In this document: piece after piece, positions 33,635 through 42,805 of the stretch
Layout of the letters: each line of letters begins with the position of its first letter
Position numbering within the stretch: the first letter of the stretch is position 1
Assembly: GCF_003160695.1 (NCBI RefSeq)
Contig: NZ_QGDD01000001.1
Coordinates: forward strand, 930,001 to 994,000
Source of the DNA: Nocardioides silvaticus
GTDB lineage: Bacteria > Actinomycetota > Actinomycetes > Propionibacteriales > Nocardioidaceae
Reading direction: 5' to 3'
Length of the DNA: 64,000 bases
Notes under the pieces: model-generated
Database searches by the model: none
Told to the model about the DNA's origin: nothing
The model's input: only the letters and a program-made list of their open reading frames with translations
Program-made: the position numbers and the translations under genes

Positions 33635-34390
33635 ATGTCGCGCTCTCCTCAGGCTGTCGTCACCGGAGCGTCCAGCGGGATCGGAGCGGCCACGGCCCGC
33701 CGGCTCGCGGCGGAGGGGTACGACGTGATCTGCGCCGCTCGGCGGGCGGAGCGCATCGAGGCGCTGGCGGCGGAGATCGGCGGCACCGCGGTCGTCTGCG
33801 ACGTCACGGACGCCGACGACGTCGCGGCGCTGGTGGCTGCGGTCGGGGACCGGCTCGACCTGCTCGTCAACAACGCGGGCGGGGCCTTCGGCGCGACGCC
33901 CGTGGCGGAGGCGGACCCCGAGGAGTGGCGCCGGATGTACGACGTCAACGTGATCGGGCTGGTGCAGGTGACCCGCTCCCTGCTGCCCGCCCTGCTCCGC
34001 AGCGGCGGCGCAGGGGTCATCGTCAACGTGGGCTCGACGGCGGGCCGGGTCGCCTACGAGGGCGGGGGCGGCTACACCGCGGCCAAGCACGGCACCAAGG
34101 TCGTGACCGAGACCCTGCCGCTGGAGCTGTACGACCAGCCGGTGCGGGTCTGCGAGGTGGCGCCGGGCATGGTCCGCACCGACGAGTTCGCGCTGGTGCG
34201 GTTCGGCGGCGACCAGGAGAAGGCCGACGCGGTCTATGCCGGCGTGCCGGACCCGCTGACCGCCGAGGACGTCGCCGACGCCATCACCTGGGTCGCCACC
34301 CGCCCGGTTCACGTCAACATCGACTCGCTCGTCATCCGTCCGCGGGCCCAGGCCGCCCAGCACAAGGTGCACCGGCTCCCGACGACCTAG
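33635..34390 (+). CDS. SDR family oxidoreductase
   Basis: 251 residues, classical SDR with intact motifs: [11 protein letters not shown] cofactor loop (about 10-20), NNAGG, catalytic Ser in NVGSTAG and YTAAK (Y-x-x-x-K). NADP use is likely from the Arg pair in [11 protein letters not shown]. The substrate is unknown. ATG at 33635 with AAGACT 7 nt upstream, likely leaderless. Divergent from mshA. Confidence 0.9.
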   Translation: MSRSPQAVVTGASSGIGAATARRLAAEGYDVICAARRAERIEALAAEIGGTAVVCDVTDADDVAALVAAVGDRLDLLVNNAGGAFGATPVAEADPEEWRRMYDVNVIGLVQVTRSLLPALLRSGGAGVIVNVGSTAGRVAYEGGGGYTAAKHGTKVVTETLPLELYDQPVRVCEVAPGMVRTDEFALVRFGGDQEKADAVYAGVPDPLTAEDVADAITWVATRPVHVNIDSLVIRPRAQAAQHKVHRLPTT

Positions 34391-34411
34391 GGCATCGAGG
34401 AGCCCTGAGGG

Positions 34412-34957
34412 CTAGGAGGCCTCCGGCCAGGTCGCCAGCGGCGCGGCGTGCAGCGCGATGGTGCCGACGTCGACGTGGTTGCCCTCGGTGACCTCGACCC
34501 AGGTGGCCACGTCCGCGTCCGCTCCGCCGCCGAGGTACTGCGGTTCCACGAACCGTCGGGTGTCGTCGGCGGCGCTCGGGCACTGGGCGACCCACAGCGT
34601 GTAGCGGCCCTCGGCGAGACCGACCGCTGTCCACCGGGCGGCGACCGGCTGCCCGGGGATCGCCGCGACGACATCCTCGCCGCCGTCCATGACCAGGCCG
34701 TCGTCGTCGTACACGACGATGCAGATGTCCTCCGGCTCCAGGTCCGCTGCGGCCTGGGGCCAGGTGACGGTGGCGGCGAGCGCGCCGCCGGTGGGTGGCG
34801 GCACGGGCTCGGCCGTCCGCCCGCTCCCGGCGACGGAGCCCCGCAGGTCCAGCGTCGCGGTCGTGCGCTCGCTGAACGGTGCGAGCGCAGCGATGCCGAT
34901 CGCTACCCCGCAGACTCCGAGCCCGACGGCGCGACGGTACGCGCGACCGAATCGCAT
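34412..34957 (-). CDS. Secreted hypothetical protein
   Basis: 181 residues with an N-terminal hydrophobic helix (about 10-28) and no lipobox, followed by a beta-rich extracytoplasmic domain with two Cys (EDICIVV and AQCPS). GGGGAGG lies 5 nt upstream of the ATG. No family recognised. It is convergent with the SDR gene. Function unknown. Confidence 0.6.
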   Translation of the reverse strand: MRFGRAYRRAVGLGVCGVAIGIAALAPFSERTTATLDLRGSVAGSGRTAEPVPPPTGGALAATVTWPQAAADLEPEDICIVVYDDDGLVMDGGEDVVAAIPGQPVAARWTAVGLAEGRYTLWVAQCPSAADDTRRFVEPQYLGGGADADVATWVEVTEGNHVDVGTIALHAAPLATWPEAS

Positions 34958-35094
34958 CGGTTCCTCCCCTGGTCCCCCGACCTCGCCGACCGTGTCGGCG
35001 CTCCCTCACGAACGATTGGAGCACGTCCGGCGGCGGGACCTCGGGGTCTTTCCCAGGGCGCTACCGCATCCGGCAACGCTCGGGCGAGGGCGCG

Positions 35095-35784
35095 TCAGCC
35101 GAGGGCGCGGTCGAGCGCCGCCTCGACGTGCAGCGTGGTGCAGGGGAAGACCGGCAGGTCGGAGTCGGCCTGCTTGACGAGGAGCTCGAGCTCGGAGCAG
35201 CCGAGGATGATGCCGCCGGCGCCGGCGTCCCACAGCTCGTCGATGAGGGAGACGACGTACTTCCGCGAGTCGTCGACGACCTTCCCGTGGACCAGCTCGT
35301 CGTAGATGATCCGGTTGAGCTCGTCGTGGTGGGAGGCGTCGGGCGTGAGCACCTCCAGGCCGTGGCGGGAGATCCGCTCGGTGAAGAAGGTGCGGCTCAT
35401 CGCGAACCGGGTGCCGATGAGGGCCATCGACTCGACGTCCTGGGCGCGGCCGGCCTCGGCGACGACGTCGGCGAGGTGGAGCAACGGGATGTCGATCGCG
35501 GCCTCGACCTGCTCGGCGACGCGGTGGAAGGTCGTGGTGCAGAGCATCAGGAACTCCGCGCCGGCCCGCTCGACCGACCTCGCGGCGGCGGCGAGGACGT
35601 CGGCGACGCCGTCCCAGTCCTCGGCCTCCTGCAGGGCGGTGACCTCGGCGAACTCGACGCTCGCCATGACGGTCTTGGCGGAGTGGAGACCGCCCAGCCG
35701 CTCCTCGACCCCACGGTTGAGCAACTCGTAGTAGGCCGCGCTGCTCTCCCAGCTCATGCCCCCGACGAGGCCGATCGTCTGCAT
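35095..35784 (-). CDS. Aspartate/glutamate racemase family protein
   Basis: 229 residues. Cofactor-independent racemase fold with two catalytic Cys: MLCTTTFH (near residue 82, replacing the usual CTNTMH) and [10 protein letters not shown] (near 190). N-terminal [15 protein letters not shown] is the family start. It probably racemises aspartate or a related amino acid (YgeA type). No Shine-Dalgarno is evident. It is divergent from typA. Confidence 0.88.
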   Translation of the reverse strand: MQTIGLVGGMSWESSAAYYELLNRGVEERLGGLHSAKTVMASVEFAEVTALQEAEDWDGVADVLAAAARSVERAGAEFLMLCTTTFHRVAEQVEAAIDIPLLHLADVVAEAGRAQDVESMALIGTRFAMSRTFFTERISRHGLEVLTPDASHHDELNRIIYDELVHGKVVDDSRKYVVSLIDELWDAGAGGIILGCSELELLVKQADSDLPVFPCTTLHVEAALDRALG

Positions 35785-35841
35785 GGCCGCAGTCTCTCAC
35801 GATGCAAGGTCACCGGGGATGCGCGGATAGGCTGTTCCCTC

Positions 35842-37746
35842 GTGTCTGAGATGAAGCGAACCGACCTGCGCAACGTCGCCATCGTGGCGCACGTGGACCA
35901 CGGCAAGACCACGTTGGTCGACGCGATGTTGCACCAGGCGGGCGCCTTCACCGCGCACCAGGCCGAGGGCGTCGCCGAGCGGGTCATGGACTCCGGCGAC
36001 CTCGAGCGCGAGAAGGGCATCACAATCCTCGCCAAGAACACGGCCGTCCACTACACGGGGCCGTCGGCGCAGGAGCTCGCCGGCGGCGCGATGACGATCA
36101 ACATCATCGACACCCCCGGCCACGCCGACTTCGGTGGCGAGGTGGAGCGCGGGCTGTCGATGGTCGACGGCATCGTGCTGCTCGTCGACGCCTCCGAGGG
36201 CCCGCTTCCGCAGACCCGGTTCGTGCTCCGCAAGGCGCTCAACGCCGACATGCCGGTGATCCTCGTGGTCAACAAGACCGACCGCGCCGACGCCCGCATC
36301 GACGAGGTCGTCGACGAGACCTACGAGCTGTTCATGGACCTGCTCGACGAGAACCACAGCCAGGACGCGCTCGACTTCCCCGTCGTGTTCGCCTCCGGCA
36401 AGGCCGGCATCGCCTCGCTCTCCAAGCCCGAGAACGGCGGGCTGCCCGAGGGCTCCGACCTCGAGCCGCTGTTCCGCACGATCTTGGAGACCATCCCCGC
36501 GCCGGAGTACGACGACGGCGCGCCGCTCCAGGCCCACGTCACCAACCTCGACGCCTCCCCGTTCCTCGGCCGGCTCGCGCTGCTGCGGATCAAGCAGGGC
36601 ACCCTGAAGAAGGGCCAGCAGGTCGCGTGGATGCGCCGCGACGGCGAGGTCAAGAACGTCAAGATCACCGAGCTGCTCGTCACCGAGGGCCTCGAGCGCA
36701 AGCCCGGCGAGAGCGCCGGACCGGGTGACATCGTGGCGGTCGCCGGCATCCCGGACATCACGATCGGCGAGACGCTGGCCGACCCGGACAACCCGGTCGC
36801 GCTGCCGCTCATCCACGTCGACGAGCCGGCGATCTCGATGACCATCGGCACCAACACCTCCCCGCTGGTCGGCAAGGGCGGCAAGGGCCACAAGGTCACA
36901 GCCCGCCTGGTCAAGGACCGCCTCGACTCCGAGCTGATCGGTAACGTCTCGCTCCGGGTCCTCCCCACCGAGCGCCCCGACGCCTGGGAGGTCCAGGGCC
37001 GCGGCGAGCTGGCGCTGGCGATCCTCGTCGAGCAGATGCGCCGCGAGGGCTACGAGCTCACCGTCGGCAAGCCGCAGGTGGTCACCAAGGAGGTCGACGG
37101 CAAGCTGCACGAGCCGTTCGAGCGGCTCACCATTGACGCACCCGAGGAGTTCCTCGGCACGATCACCGAGCTGCTCGCCAACCGCAAGGGCCGGATGGAG
37201 GGCATGACGAACCACGGCACCGGCTGGGTGCGGATGGAGTTCGTCGTACCCGCCCGCGGCCTGATCGGCTTCCGCACCGACTTCCTCACCGAGACCCGCG
37301 GCACCGGCATCGCCCACCACATCTCCGAGGGCTACTTCCCCTGGGCCGGCGAGATCCGCTCACGCGCCTCCGGCTCACTGGTCGCCGACCGCGCAGGGGC
37401 CGCGACGGCGTACGCCATGACCTCGCTGCAGGAGCGCGGCATCCTCTTCGTCGAGCCGTCCACCGAGGTCTACGAGGGCATGATCGTCGGCGAGAACTCG
37501 CGTGCCGACGACATGGACGTCAACATCACCAAGGAGAAGCAGCAGACCAACATCCGGTCCGCCACCTCCGACAACTTCGAGAAGCTCATCCCCCCGAAGA
37601 AGCTCTCGCTCGAGCAGTGCCTCGAGTTCTGCCGCGAGGACGAGTGCGTCGAGATCACCCCCGAGACCGTCCGCATCCGCAAGGTCGTCCTCGACCAGAA
37701 CGAGCGGGCCAAGATGGCCTCCCGGGCGCGGAAGGGTACGCGCTGA
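35842..37746 (+). CDS. typA: Ribosome-associated GTPase TypA/BipA
   Basis: Translational GTPase that binds the 70S ribosome and helps assembly and stress responses. 634 residues with G1 [10 protein letters not shown]3 [15 protein letters not shown]4 NKTDRADAR, and EF-G-like domains III and V plus the TypA-specific C-terminal domain. Start: GTG at 35842 with TAGGCT 8 nt upstream, or the ATG three codons later; the frame is open far upstream but the family begins here. The repeat element copy B lies just downstream. Confidence 0.95.
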   Translation: MSEMKRTDLRNVAIVAHVDHGKTTLVDAMLHQAGAFTAHQAEGVAERVMDSGDLEREKGITILAKNTAVHYTGPSAQELAGGAMTINIIDTPGHADFGGEVERGLSMVDGIVLLVDASEGPLPQTRFVLRKALNADMPVILVVNKTDRADARIDEVVDETYELFMDLLDENHSQDALDFPVVFASGKAGIASLSKPENGGLPEGSDLEPLFRTILETIPAPEYDDGAPLQAHVTNLDASPFLGRLALLRIKQGTLKKGQQVAWMRRDGEVKNVKITELLVTEGLERKPGESAGPGDIVAVAGIPDITIGETLADPDNPVALPLIHVDEPAISMTIGTNTSPLVGKGGKGHKVTARLVKDRLDSELIGNVSLRVLPTERPDAWEVQGRGELALAILVEQMRREGYELTVGKPQVVTKEVDGKLHEPFERLTIDAPEEFLGTITELLANRKGRMEGMTNHGTGWVRMEFVVPARGLIGFRTDFLTETRGTGIAHHISEGYFPWAGEIRSRASGSLVADRAGAATAYAMTSLQERGILFVEPSTEVYEGMIVGENSRADDMDVNITKEKQQTNIRSATSDNFEKLIPPKKLSLEQCLEFCREDECVEITPETVRIRKVVLDQNERAKMASRARKGTR

Positions 37747-37790
37747 CCGGGTAGGGGCGGGGGCGCCGGGCGGTGAAGGTAGCTGCCGGG

Positions 37791-37872
37791 CGCGGGATAC
37801 CCGGCCGACCGGGTATCCCGCGGGTTGTCAGCCATTGCAAGAGCGGACAACGCGTGGCTCAGGCTGACAAGT
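37791..37872 (-). repeat. Two-hairpin composite element, copy B (inverted)
   Basis: Read on the minus strand: TTGTCAGCC, GTTGTCCGC, TTGCAATGGCTGACAACC, then a 30-bp palindrome (plus-strand 37792-37821) with two mismatched central positions. It is in the opposite direction to copy C at 38925, so the pair flanks the AbiEi/DUF559 gene as inverted repeats. Confidence 0.78.
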
Positions 37873-37972
37873 CCGGGCGCCGCACGGTCCTCAGGCTTGC
37901 CACCGACTGACTTATCCACAGCTCGGCTCCTGCCGGGTGGCGGCGAGCCGCGTACGGCGGGATGGTCTCGGC

Positions 37973-38917
37973 ATGGACCCGCGACTGCTCGCCATCTGCG
38001 TCGACCACGGTGTGTTCCTCCGGCACGAGGCCAACGACCTCGGCTACCGGGACGACACGATCAAGAAGCTGGTCGACACGAAGGCATGGCACCGGGTGCG
38101 ACGTGGCGCCTACGTCTTCGGTCAGACCTGGCGCGCGGCCGACACCGCCGAGCGGTACCGCCTGTTCTGCCTGGCCACGATCCGGCAGTCCAATGTGGAG
38201 GTCATCCCGTCCCACACCTCGGCGGTCGCCTTCAACGGAGGACCGCTGTGGGGCCTTAACCTCTCGGTCTCCCACCTGACCAGACCCGACGGCAAGACCG
38301 GTCGATCGGCTGCCGGCGTGCGTCAGCATCGCGGCGTCCTCCTCGACGGCGACGTCGTCGATGTCGACGGGCGGCGGGTGATGGCGCCCACGCGAGCGCT
38401 GCTCGAGACCACGACCGTCGCCCCCGTCGAGGCCTGCATCTGCGTGGCCGACGACTTCCTCCGGCGCGGGCTCACGACTTCCGAGCAGTTGAGGTCGCGG
38501 TACGCCTTGATGACGAGCTGGCCGTCGACCCTCACTACCGACCTGGTGGTCCGGCTGGCGGACGGCCTTCACGAGTCAGTCGGCGAGACACGCACCGGCT
38601 ACATGATCTGGCGCGCAGGCCTTCCCCGCCCGGAGCTGCAGGTCGAGGTGTGCGACGAGAACGGCACGGTGATCGGTCGGGTCGACTTCGCGTGGCCCGA
38701 GCACCGGCTGTTCCTCGAGTTCGACGGCTTGCAGAAATATGTCAAGCACCTCGGACCAGGCGAGACCGTCGCCGACGTGGTCCTGCGCGAAAAGCATCGC
38801 GAGGAGCAGATCTGCATGCTCACTGGTTGGCGTTGCGTCCGCATCACTTGGGACGACTTGCAGCGCCCGGAGGTCATCGTCCAGCGGATCCGCAACCTGA
38901 TGGCTGCTGCCGCGTGA
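37973..38917 (+). CDS. AbiEi-like N-terminus with DUF559/VSR-type nuclease C-terminus
   Basis: 314 residues. The N-terminal 60 residues match the AbiEi antitoxin-type winged HTH (GVFLRHEANDLGYRDDTIKKLVDT, VRRGAYVF). The C-terminal 100 residues resemble the DUF559 restriction-endonuclease fold: GRVDFAWPEHRLFLEFDG supplies the D and E-x-D acidic residues, followed by EKHREEQICMLTGWRCVRITWDDL. Such proteins are common in actinobacteria, and their role (antitoxin, nuclease or regulator) is not established. No AbiEii toxin partner is adjacent. ATG at 37973; a GTG 12 codons earlier is possible. It lies between inverted copies of the composite repeat. Confidence 0.78.
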   Translation: MDPRLLAICVDHGVFLRHEANDLGYRDDTIKKLVDTKAWHRVRRGAYVFGQTWRAADTAERYRLFCLATIRQSNVEVIPSHTSAVAFNGGPLWGLNLSVSHLTRPDGKTGRSAAGVRQHRGVLLDGDVVDVDGRRVMAPTRALLETTTVAPVEACICVADDFLRRGLTTSEQLRSRYALMTSWPSTLTTDLVVRLADGLHESVGETRTGYMIWRAGLPRPELQVEVCDENGTVIGRVDFAWPEHRLFLEFDGLQKYVKHLGPGETVADVVLREKHREEQICMLTGWRCVRITWDDLQRPEVIVQRIRNLMAAAA

Positions 38918-38924
38918 CGGCCCT

Positions 38925-39008
38925 AGGTTGTCCGCTCCTCCCATGGGTTGTCCGCCTCTGCAATGGCTGACAACCCGTGGGATACCCGGCCGGCCGGGTA
39001 TCCCGCGC
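38925..39008 (+). repeat. Two-hairpin composite element, copy C
   Basis: AGGTTGTCCGC and GGTTGTCCGCC, then TGCAATGGCTGACAACCC, then a perfect 26-bp palindrome with core CCCGGCCGGCCGGG at about 38980-39005. It starts 8 bp after the AbiEi/DUF559 stop codon. Confidence 0.8.
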
Positions 39009-39039
39009 CCTCCCGAGCACCCCGCCCCGCCACCAACCC

Positions 39040-40143
39040 CTACCCCGCCAACCTCTCCCCGGTAGCCGTGTCGAAGAGGTGCACCCGCTCGGGGTCGGCG
39101 GTGAGCAGCACCTGCTGACCGCGTTGGAAGTCGTGGCGACCCTCGACGCGGGCGACGACCTGGTGGAGGACGCCGTCGGCGGGCTGGTCGGAGACGCCGG
39201 TGGGGGTGGCGTAGAGGAAGGCGTCGGCGCCGAGGTCCTCCACGACGGCGACGGTGACGGGGTAGCCGGTTTCGCCGTGGGCGGCGACGCGCCAGGCCTC
39301 GGGGCGTACGCCGATGGTGACCTCGCCGGTCGAGGAGGCGGCTGCGGCGCGGGAGATCGGGAGTTCGTAGCCGTCGACGACCGCGACGCCGTCGCCGGCG
39401 GTCTTGGCGGAGAGCAGGTTCATGGCGGGGGAGCCGATGAAGCCGGCGACGAAGAGGTTGGCGGGGCGGTCGTAGAGGGCGAGCGGGGTGTCGACCTGCT
39501 GGAGCACGCCGTCCTTCATGACGGCGACCCGGTCGCCCATCGTCATCGCCTCGACCTGGTCGTGGGTGACGTAGACGGTGGTGACGCCGAGCCGCTGCTG
39601 GAGGGCGGCGATCTGCGTGCGGGTGGAGACGCGCAGCTTGGCGTCGAGGTTCGAGAGCGGCTCGTCCATCAGGAAGACCTGGGGCTTCCGGACGATCGCG
39701 CGGCCCATGGCGACGCGCTGCCGCTGGCCGCCGGAGAGGGCGCGCGGCTTGCGGTCGAGGTACTCGGTGAGGTCGAGCAGCTTGGCCGCCTCCTCCACCC
39801 GCTGCCGGCGCTCGGCCTTCGGCACGCCCGCGATCTTGATCGCGAAGCCCATGTTGTCGGCGACCGTCATGTGCGGGTAGAGCGCGTAGTTCTGGAACAC
39901 CATCGCGATGTCACGGTCCTTCGGTGCGACCTTCGTGACGTCGTTGTCGCCGATCCAGATCGAGCCCGAGGTGCACTCCTCGAGCCCGGCCAGCATCCGC
40001 AGCGACGTCGACTTCCCGCACCCGGACGGGCCGACGAGCACCATGAACTCGCCGTCCTCGATGGTCAGGTCGAAGTCGCAGACAGCTGCCCGGCTGGCAC
40101 CCGGGTAGATGTGCTCAGCATGGTCGAAACGCACCGTCGCCAT
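39040..40143 (-). CDS. Sugar ABC transporter ATP-binding protein (MsiK/UgpC type)
   Basis: 367 residues. Nucleotide-binding domain with Walker A GPSGCGKST (about 37-45), Q-loop QNYALYPH, signature LSGGQRQR, Walker B VFLMDEPLSNLDA and switch His in VTHDQVEA. The C-terminal TOBE/OB regulatory domain (about 240-367) is typical of the MsmK/MsiK/UgpC group that energises CUT1 sugar importers. GAGAGGA precedes the ATG at 40143. It is divergent from the binding-protein gene, with two LacI operators between, and presumably powers that importer. Confidence 0.93.
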   Translation of the reverse strand: MATVRFDHAEHIYPGASRAAVCDFDLTIEDGEFMVLVGPSGCGKSTSLRMLAGLEECTSGSIWIGDNDVTKVAPKDRDIAMVFQNYALYPHMTVADNMGFAIKIAGVPKAERRQRVEEAAKLLDLTEYLDRKPRALSGGQRQRVAMGRAIVRKPQVFLMDEPLSNLDAKLRVSTRTQIAALQQRLGVTTVYVTHDQVEAMTMGDRVAVMKDGVLQQVDTPLALYDRPANLFVAGFIGSPAMNLLSAKTAGDGVAVVDGYELPISRAAAASSTGEVTIGVRPEAWRVAAHGETGYPVTVAVVEDLGADAFLYATPTGVSDQPADGVLHQVVARVEGRHDFQRGQQVLLTADPERVHLFDTATGERLAG

Positions 40144-40208
40144 GGCGGTCCTCTCAGCGGGTCGATCGATCGCGAGACACCGTACGGCGAGAAGCGGCCG
40201 CCGTCTAG

Positions 40209-40222
40209 TGGAAGCGCTCTCA
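40209..40222. promoter_or_regulatory. LacI-family operator 1
   Basis: TGGAAGCGCTCTCA, a near-palindrome about 66 bp upstream of the ATPase gene. It differs at two positions from the CebR operator TGGGAGCGCTCCCA. Confidence 0.78.
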
Positions 40223-40273
40223 GACCCAGCAACCCAGCTGAAACACGAATTTTGCGCTCCTGCGACAGAATCG

Positions 40274-40302
40274 TTGACACCCCGTGTGACGCATGTCATG
40301 GT
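40274..40302 (+). promoter_or_regulatory. Promoter of the sugar importer operon
   Basis: TTGACA at 40274-40279, a 17-bp spacer, and CATGGT at 40297-40302 (partial -10). LacI operator 2 begins 17 bp past the -10, where a bound repressor would block initiation. Confidence 0.55.
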
Positions 40303-40318
40303 GACGGCGGAAAAAGTG

Positions 40319-40332
40319 TGGAAGCGCTCTCA
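40319..40332. promoter_or_regulatory. LacI-family operator 2
   Basis: TGGAAGCGCTCTCA, identical to operator 1 and 110 bp from it, just downstream of the predicted promoter of the binding-protein gene. Confidence 0.78.
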
Positions 40333-40408
40333 CACCCGTCCACCCCACAGGTCCGGCTCGAGCCGGAGTCGAAGCAACGACGAACAGCAGCACGTCAGGA
40401 GTGTCACC

Positions 40409-41710
40409 GTGAGCAACACGCCCCTCCCCCGCATCCGGCGCACCTTCGCCGCCGGCGCCATCACCACCCTCGTCGTCACGCTCGCCGCGGCCTGCGGTGG
40501 CAACGACGACCCCACCAAGTCGGCCGAGCAGGAGAGCCTCGAAGAGGGCGAGTCGCTCACCATCACCACGTTCGGCGAGTTCGGCTACGACGCCCTCATC
40601 GAGGAGTGGAACGCGGCGAACCCCGAGATCCAGGTCGAGCAGACCAAGGTCTCGCTCTGGGACGACTGGAAGAACGAGCTCAACACCAAGCTGCAGGCGG
40701 GCTCCGGGCTCCCGGACATCGTCGCCGTCGAGGGCGACTTCATGCCGGCCCTCGTCGCCGCTCCCGACCGCTGGGTCGACCTCTCGCAGGACGAGGTCGA
40801 GGGCCGCTGGCTGGACTTCAAGGAGGCGGCCGCGACCACCGAGGACGGTGCGCTGCTCGGCTACGCCACCGACGCCGGCCCCGAGGCCATCTGCTACCGC
40901 GCCGACCTCTTCGAGGAGGCCGGCCTGCCGAGCGACCGCGAGGAGGTCGCCGCGCTGATGACCACCTGGGAGGACTACTTCGCGCTCGGCGAGGAGTTCG
41001 TCAAGAACTCCGACGCCTACTGGTACGACGCCAGCGGCTCGGTCGCCCAGGCCATGCTGAACCAGGTCGAGTACCCCTTCGAGGAGGCCGACAACACCGT
41101 CAACCTCGACAACGAGGGGCTCGCCAACGTCTACGAGACGGTCTCCCGCTACTCGGAGTCGCTCTCGCCGCAGGTCCCCCAGTGGAGCGACGACTGGACC
41201 GCCAACTTCAACGACGGCAAGGTCGCGACGGTGCCGTGCCCGGGCTGGATGCGCAGCAACATCCGCGACAACACCGGTGACCCGGCGCCCAAGGGCGTCG
41301 TGTGGGACATCGCCGACGTCTTCCCCGGCGGCGGCGGCAACTGGGGCGGGTCCTACCTGACGATCCCGAAGACCTCGCCGCACCAGACCGAGGCGCTGGA
41401 GTTCATCACCTGGATCACCGCCCCTGAGCAGCAGGCGAAGATCTTCCAGCTCACCGGCAACTTCCCCTCGCAGGTCGACGCGCTGGCCGACCCCACGGTG
41501 ACGGGGGCGACCGACGAGTACTTCAACGACGCCCCTGCCGGCGAGATCTTCTCCAACCGCGCCGAGGCGATCACCGTCCAGCCCTACCACGGTCCGCTCT
41601 ACTCCGACATCCTCGGAAAGTTCCAGGATGCGATCAACCGGGTCGACCAGGGCACCGACCCCCAGAAGTCCTGGGACACCTTCACCCAGGAGGTCGCGGC
41701 ACTCCAGTGA
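40409..41710 (+). CDS. Sugar ABC transporter substrate-binding lipoprotein
   Basis: 433 residues, CUT1-type extracellular solute-binding protein. Signal peptide with lipobox LAAAC (Cys near residue 29), so it is lipid-anchored. The body is a bilobed binding fold (LTITTFGEFGYDALIEEWN at the start of lobe 1; IPKTSPHQTEALEFITWIT late). The neighbouring GH1 enzyme and CebR-like operators suggest a beta-glucoside such as cellobiose as ligand (inference). The GTG has AGGAG 8 nt upstream. First gene of the operon. Confidence 0.92.
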   Translation: MSNTPLPRIRRTFAAGAITTLVVTLAAACGGNDDPTKSAEQESLEEGESLTITTFGEFGYDALIEEWNAANPEIQVEQTKVSLWDDWKNELNTKLQAGSGLPDIVAVEGDFMPALVAAPDRWVDLSQDEVEGRWLDFKEAAATTEDGALLGYATDAGPEAICYRADLFEEAGLPSDREEVAALMTTWEDYFALGEEFVKNSDAYWYDASGSVAQAMLNQVEYPFEEADNTVNLDNEGLANVYETVSRYSESLSPQVPQWSDDWTANFNDGKVATVPCPGWMRSNIRDNTGDPAPKGVVWDIADVFPGGGGNWGGSYLTIPKTSPHQTEALEFITWITAPEQQAKIFQLTGNFPSQVDALADPTVTGATDEYFNDAPAGEIFSNRAEAITVQPYHGPLYSDILGKFQDAINRVDQGTDPQKSWDTFTQEVAALQ

Positions 41711-41729
41711 TCCCTGGCTGACGCGAACC

Positions 41730-41770
41730 CGCCAGGCCGCCCGGAACCAACCGCCCCGGGCGGCCTGGCG
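41730..41770 (+). terminator. Intercistronic stem-loop after the binding-protein gene
   Basis: A perfect 15-bp stem (CGCCAGGCCGCCCGG and its complement at 41756-41770) with an 11-nt loop, 20 bp past the stop. With no T-run, it more likely protects the upstream mRNA or attenuates than fully terminates. This is common between binding-protein and permease genes. Confidence 0.7.
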
Positions 41771-41821
41771 CCACTACCGAACGCGGTGCCCACGGAGACC
41801 ACGGAGACGACGGAGACCAGG

Positions 41822-42805
41822 ATGCTGACCGAGGAGCAGGCCGGCGAGGTGAAACCCGAGCCGGCGCCACCCACGACCGACCGACGGTTGCTGCGCCGCC
41901 AGCGCCGCTCGCGCTGGGACGTCAAGCTCTCGCCGTACCTCTACATCTCCCCCTTCTTCATCCTGTTCGGCCTGGTCGGCCTCTACCCGCTGCTCTACAC
42001 GGGCTGGCTCTCGCTCCACGACTGGGACCGGCTCTACTACCAGCAGGGCGAGTTCTCCGGACTGGAGAACTTCCGGTTCGTCCTCAACGACCCGGTCTTC
42101 ATCAAGTCGCTCGTCAACACCTTCAGCATCTTCCTGATGTCGTCGGTGCCGCAGGTCATCGTCGCGGTCTGCGTCGCGGCGCTCCTCGACACCCACCTGC
42201 GAGGACGGACGTTCTGGCGGATGAGCGTGCTGGTCCCGTTCGTCGTCGCCCCGGCCGCCGCCGTCCTCATCTTCGGCAGCGTGTTCGCCGACAAGTCCGG
42301 TCTCGTCAACGCCGTGATCGACGGGCTCGGGCTCGAACCGATCCGGTGGCACGTCGACCGGTGGTGGAGCCACTTCGCGATCGCGAGCATGGTCAACTGG
42401 CGCTGGACCGGCTACAACGCACTGATCTTCCTGGCCGCGATGCAGGCGGTGCCACGCGACCTCTACGAGTCGGCCTCCCTCGACGGCGCCGGGCGGATCC
42501 GGCAGTTCTGGTCGGTCACCCTGCCGATGATCAGGCCGACGATGATCTTCGTCATCGTCACCAGCACCATCGGCGGCCTGCAGATCTTCACCGAGCCGCG
42601 GCTCTTCGACGACACCCCCAACCGCGAGGGCGGCGCCGACCACCAGTTCATGACGACGACGCTCTACATCTACGTGAAGGGCATCGAGGACCAGTTCTAC
42701 GGCCGCGCGTCGGCCGCGGCGTGGATCCTCTTCCTCATCATCGTCGGGATCGCGCTGCTCAACTTCGCGATCACCCGGCTCCTCACCCGCAGGAGCGGCT
42801 CGTGA
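41822..42805 (+). CDS. Sugar ABC transporter permease (MalF type)
   Basis: 327 residues with six membrane helices and a cytoplasmic N-terminal stretch rich in Arg (DRRLLRRQRRSRW). The EAA loop is YESASLDGAGRIRQFWSVTLP, which docks the ATPase. ATG at 41822 has GGAG upstream; a GTG at 41786 would add 12 residues of Thr/Glu repeats. The next permease overlaps by 4 bp. Confidence 0.92.
   Translation: MLTEEQAGEVKPEPAPPTTDRRLLRRQRRSRWDVKLSPYLYISPFFILFGLVGLYPLLYTGWLSLHDWDRLYYQQGEFSGLENFRFVLNDPVFIKSLVNTFSIFLMSSVPQVIVAVCVAALLDTHLRGRTFWRMSVLVPFVVAPAAAVLIFGSVFADKSGLVNAVIDGLGLEPIRWHVDRWWSHFAIASMVNWRWTGYNALIFLAAMQAVPRDLYESASLDGAGRIRQFWSVTLPMIRPTMIFVIVTSTIGGLQIFTEPRLFDDTPNREGGADHQFMTTTLYIYVKGIEDQFYGRASAAAWILFLIIVGIALLNFAITRLLTRRSGS

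Noticed and set aside
37973..38917. Complete AbiE toxin-antitoxin system
   Set aside because: Only an AbiEi-like N-terminus is present; no AbiEii nucleotidyltransferase toxin gene is adjacent.
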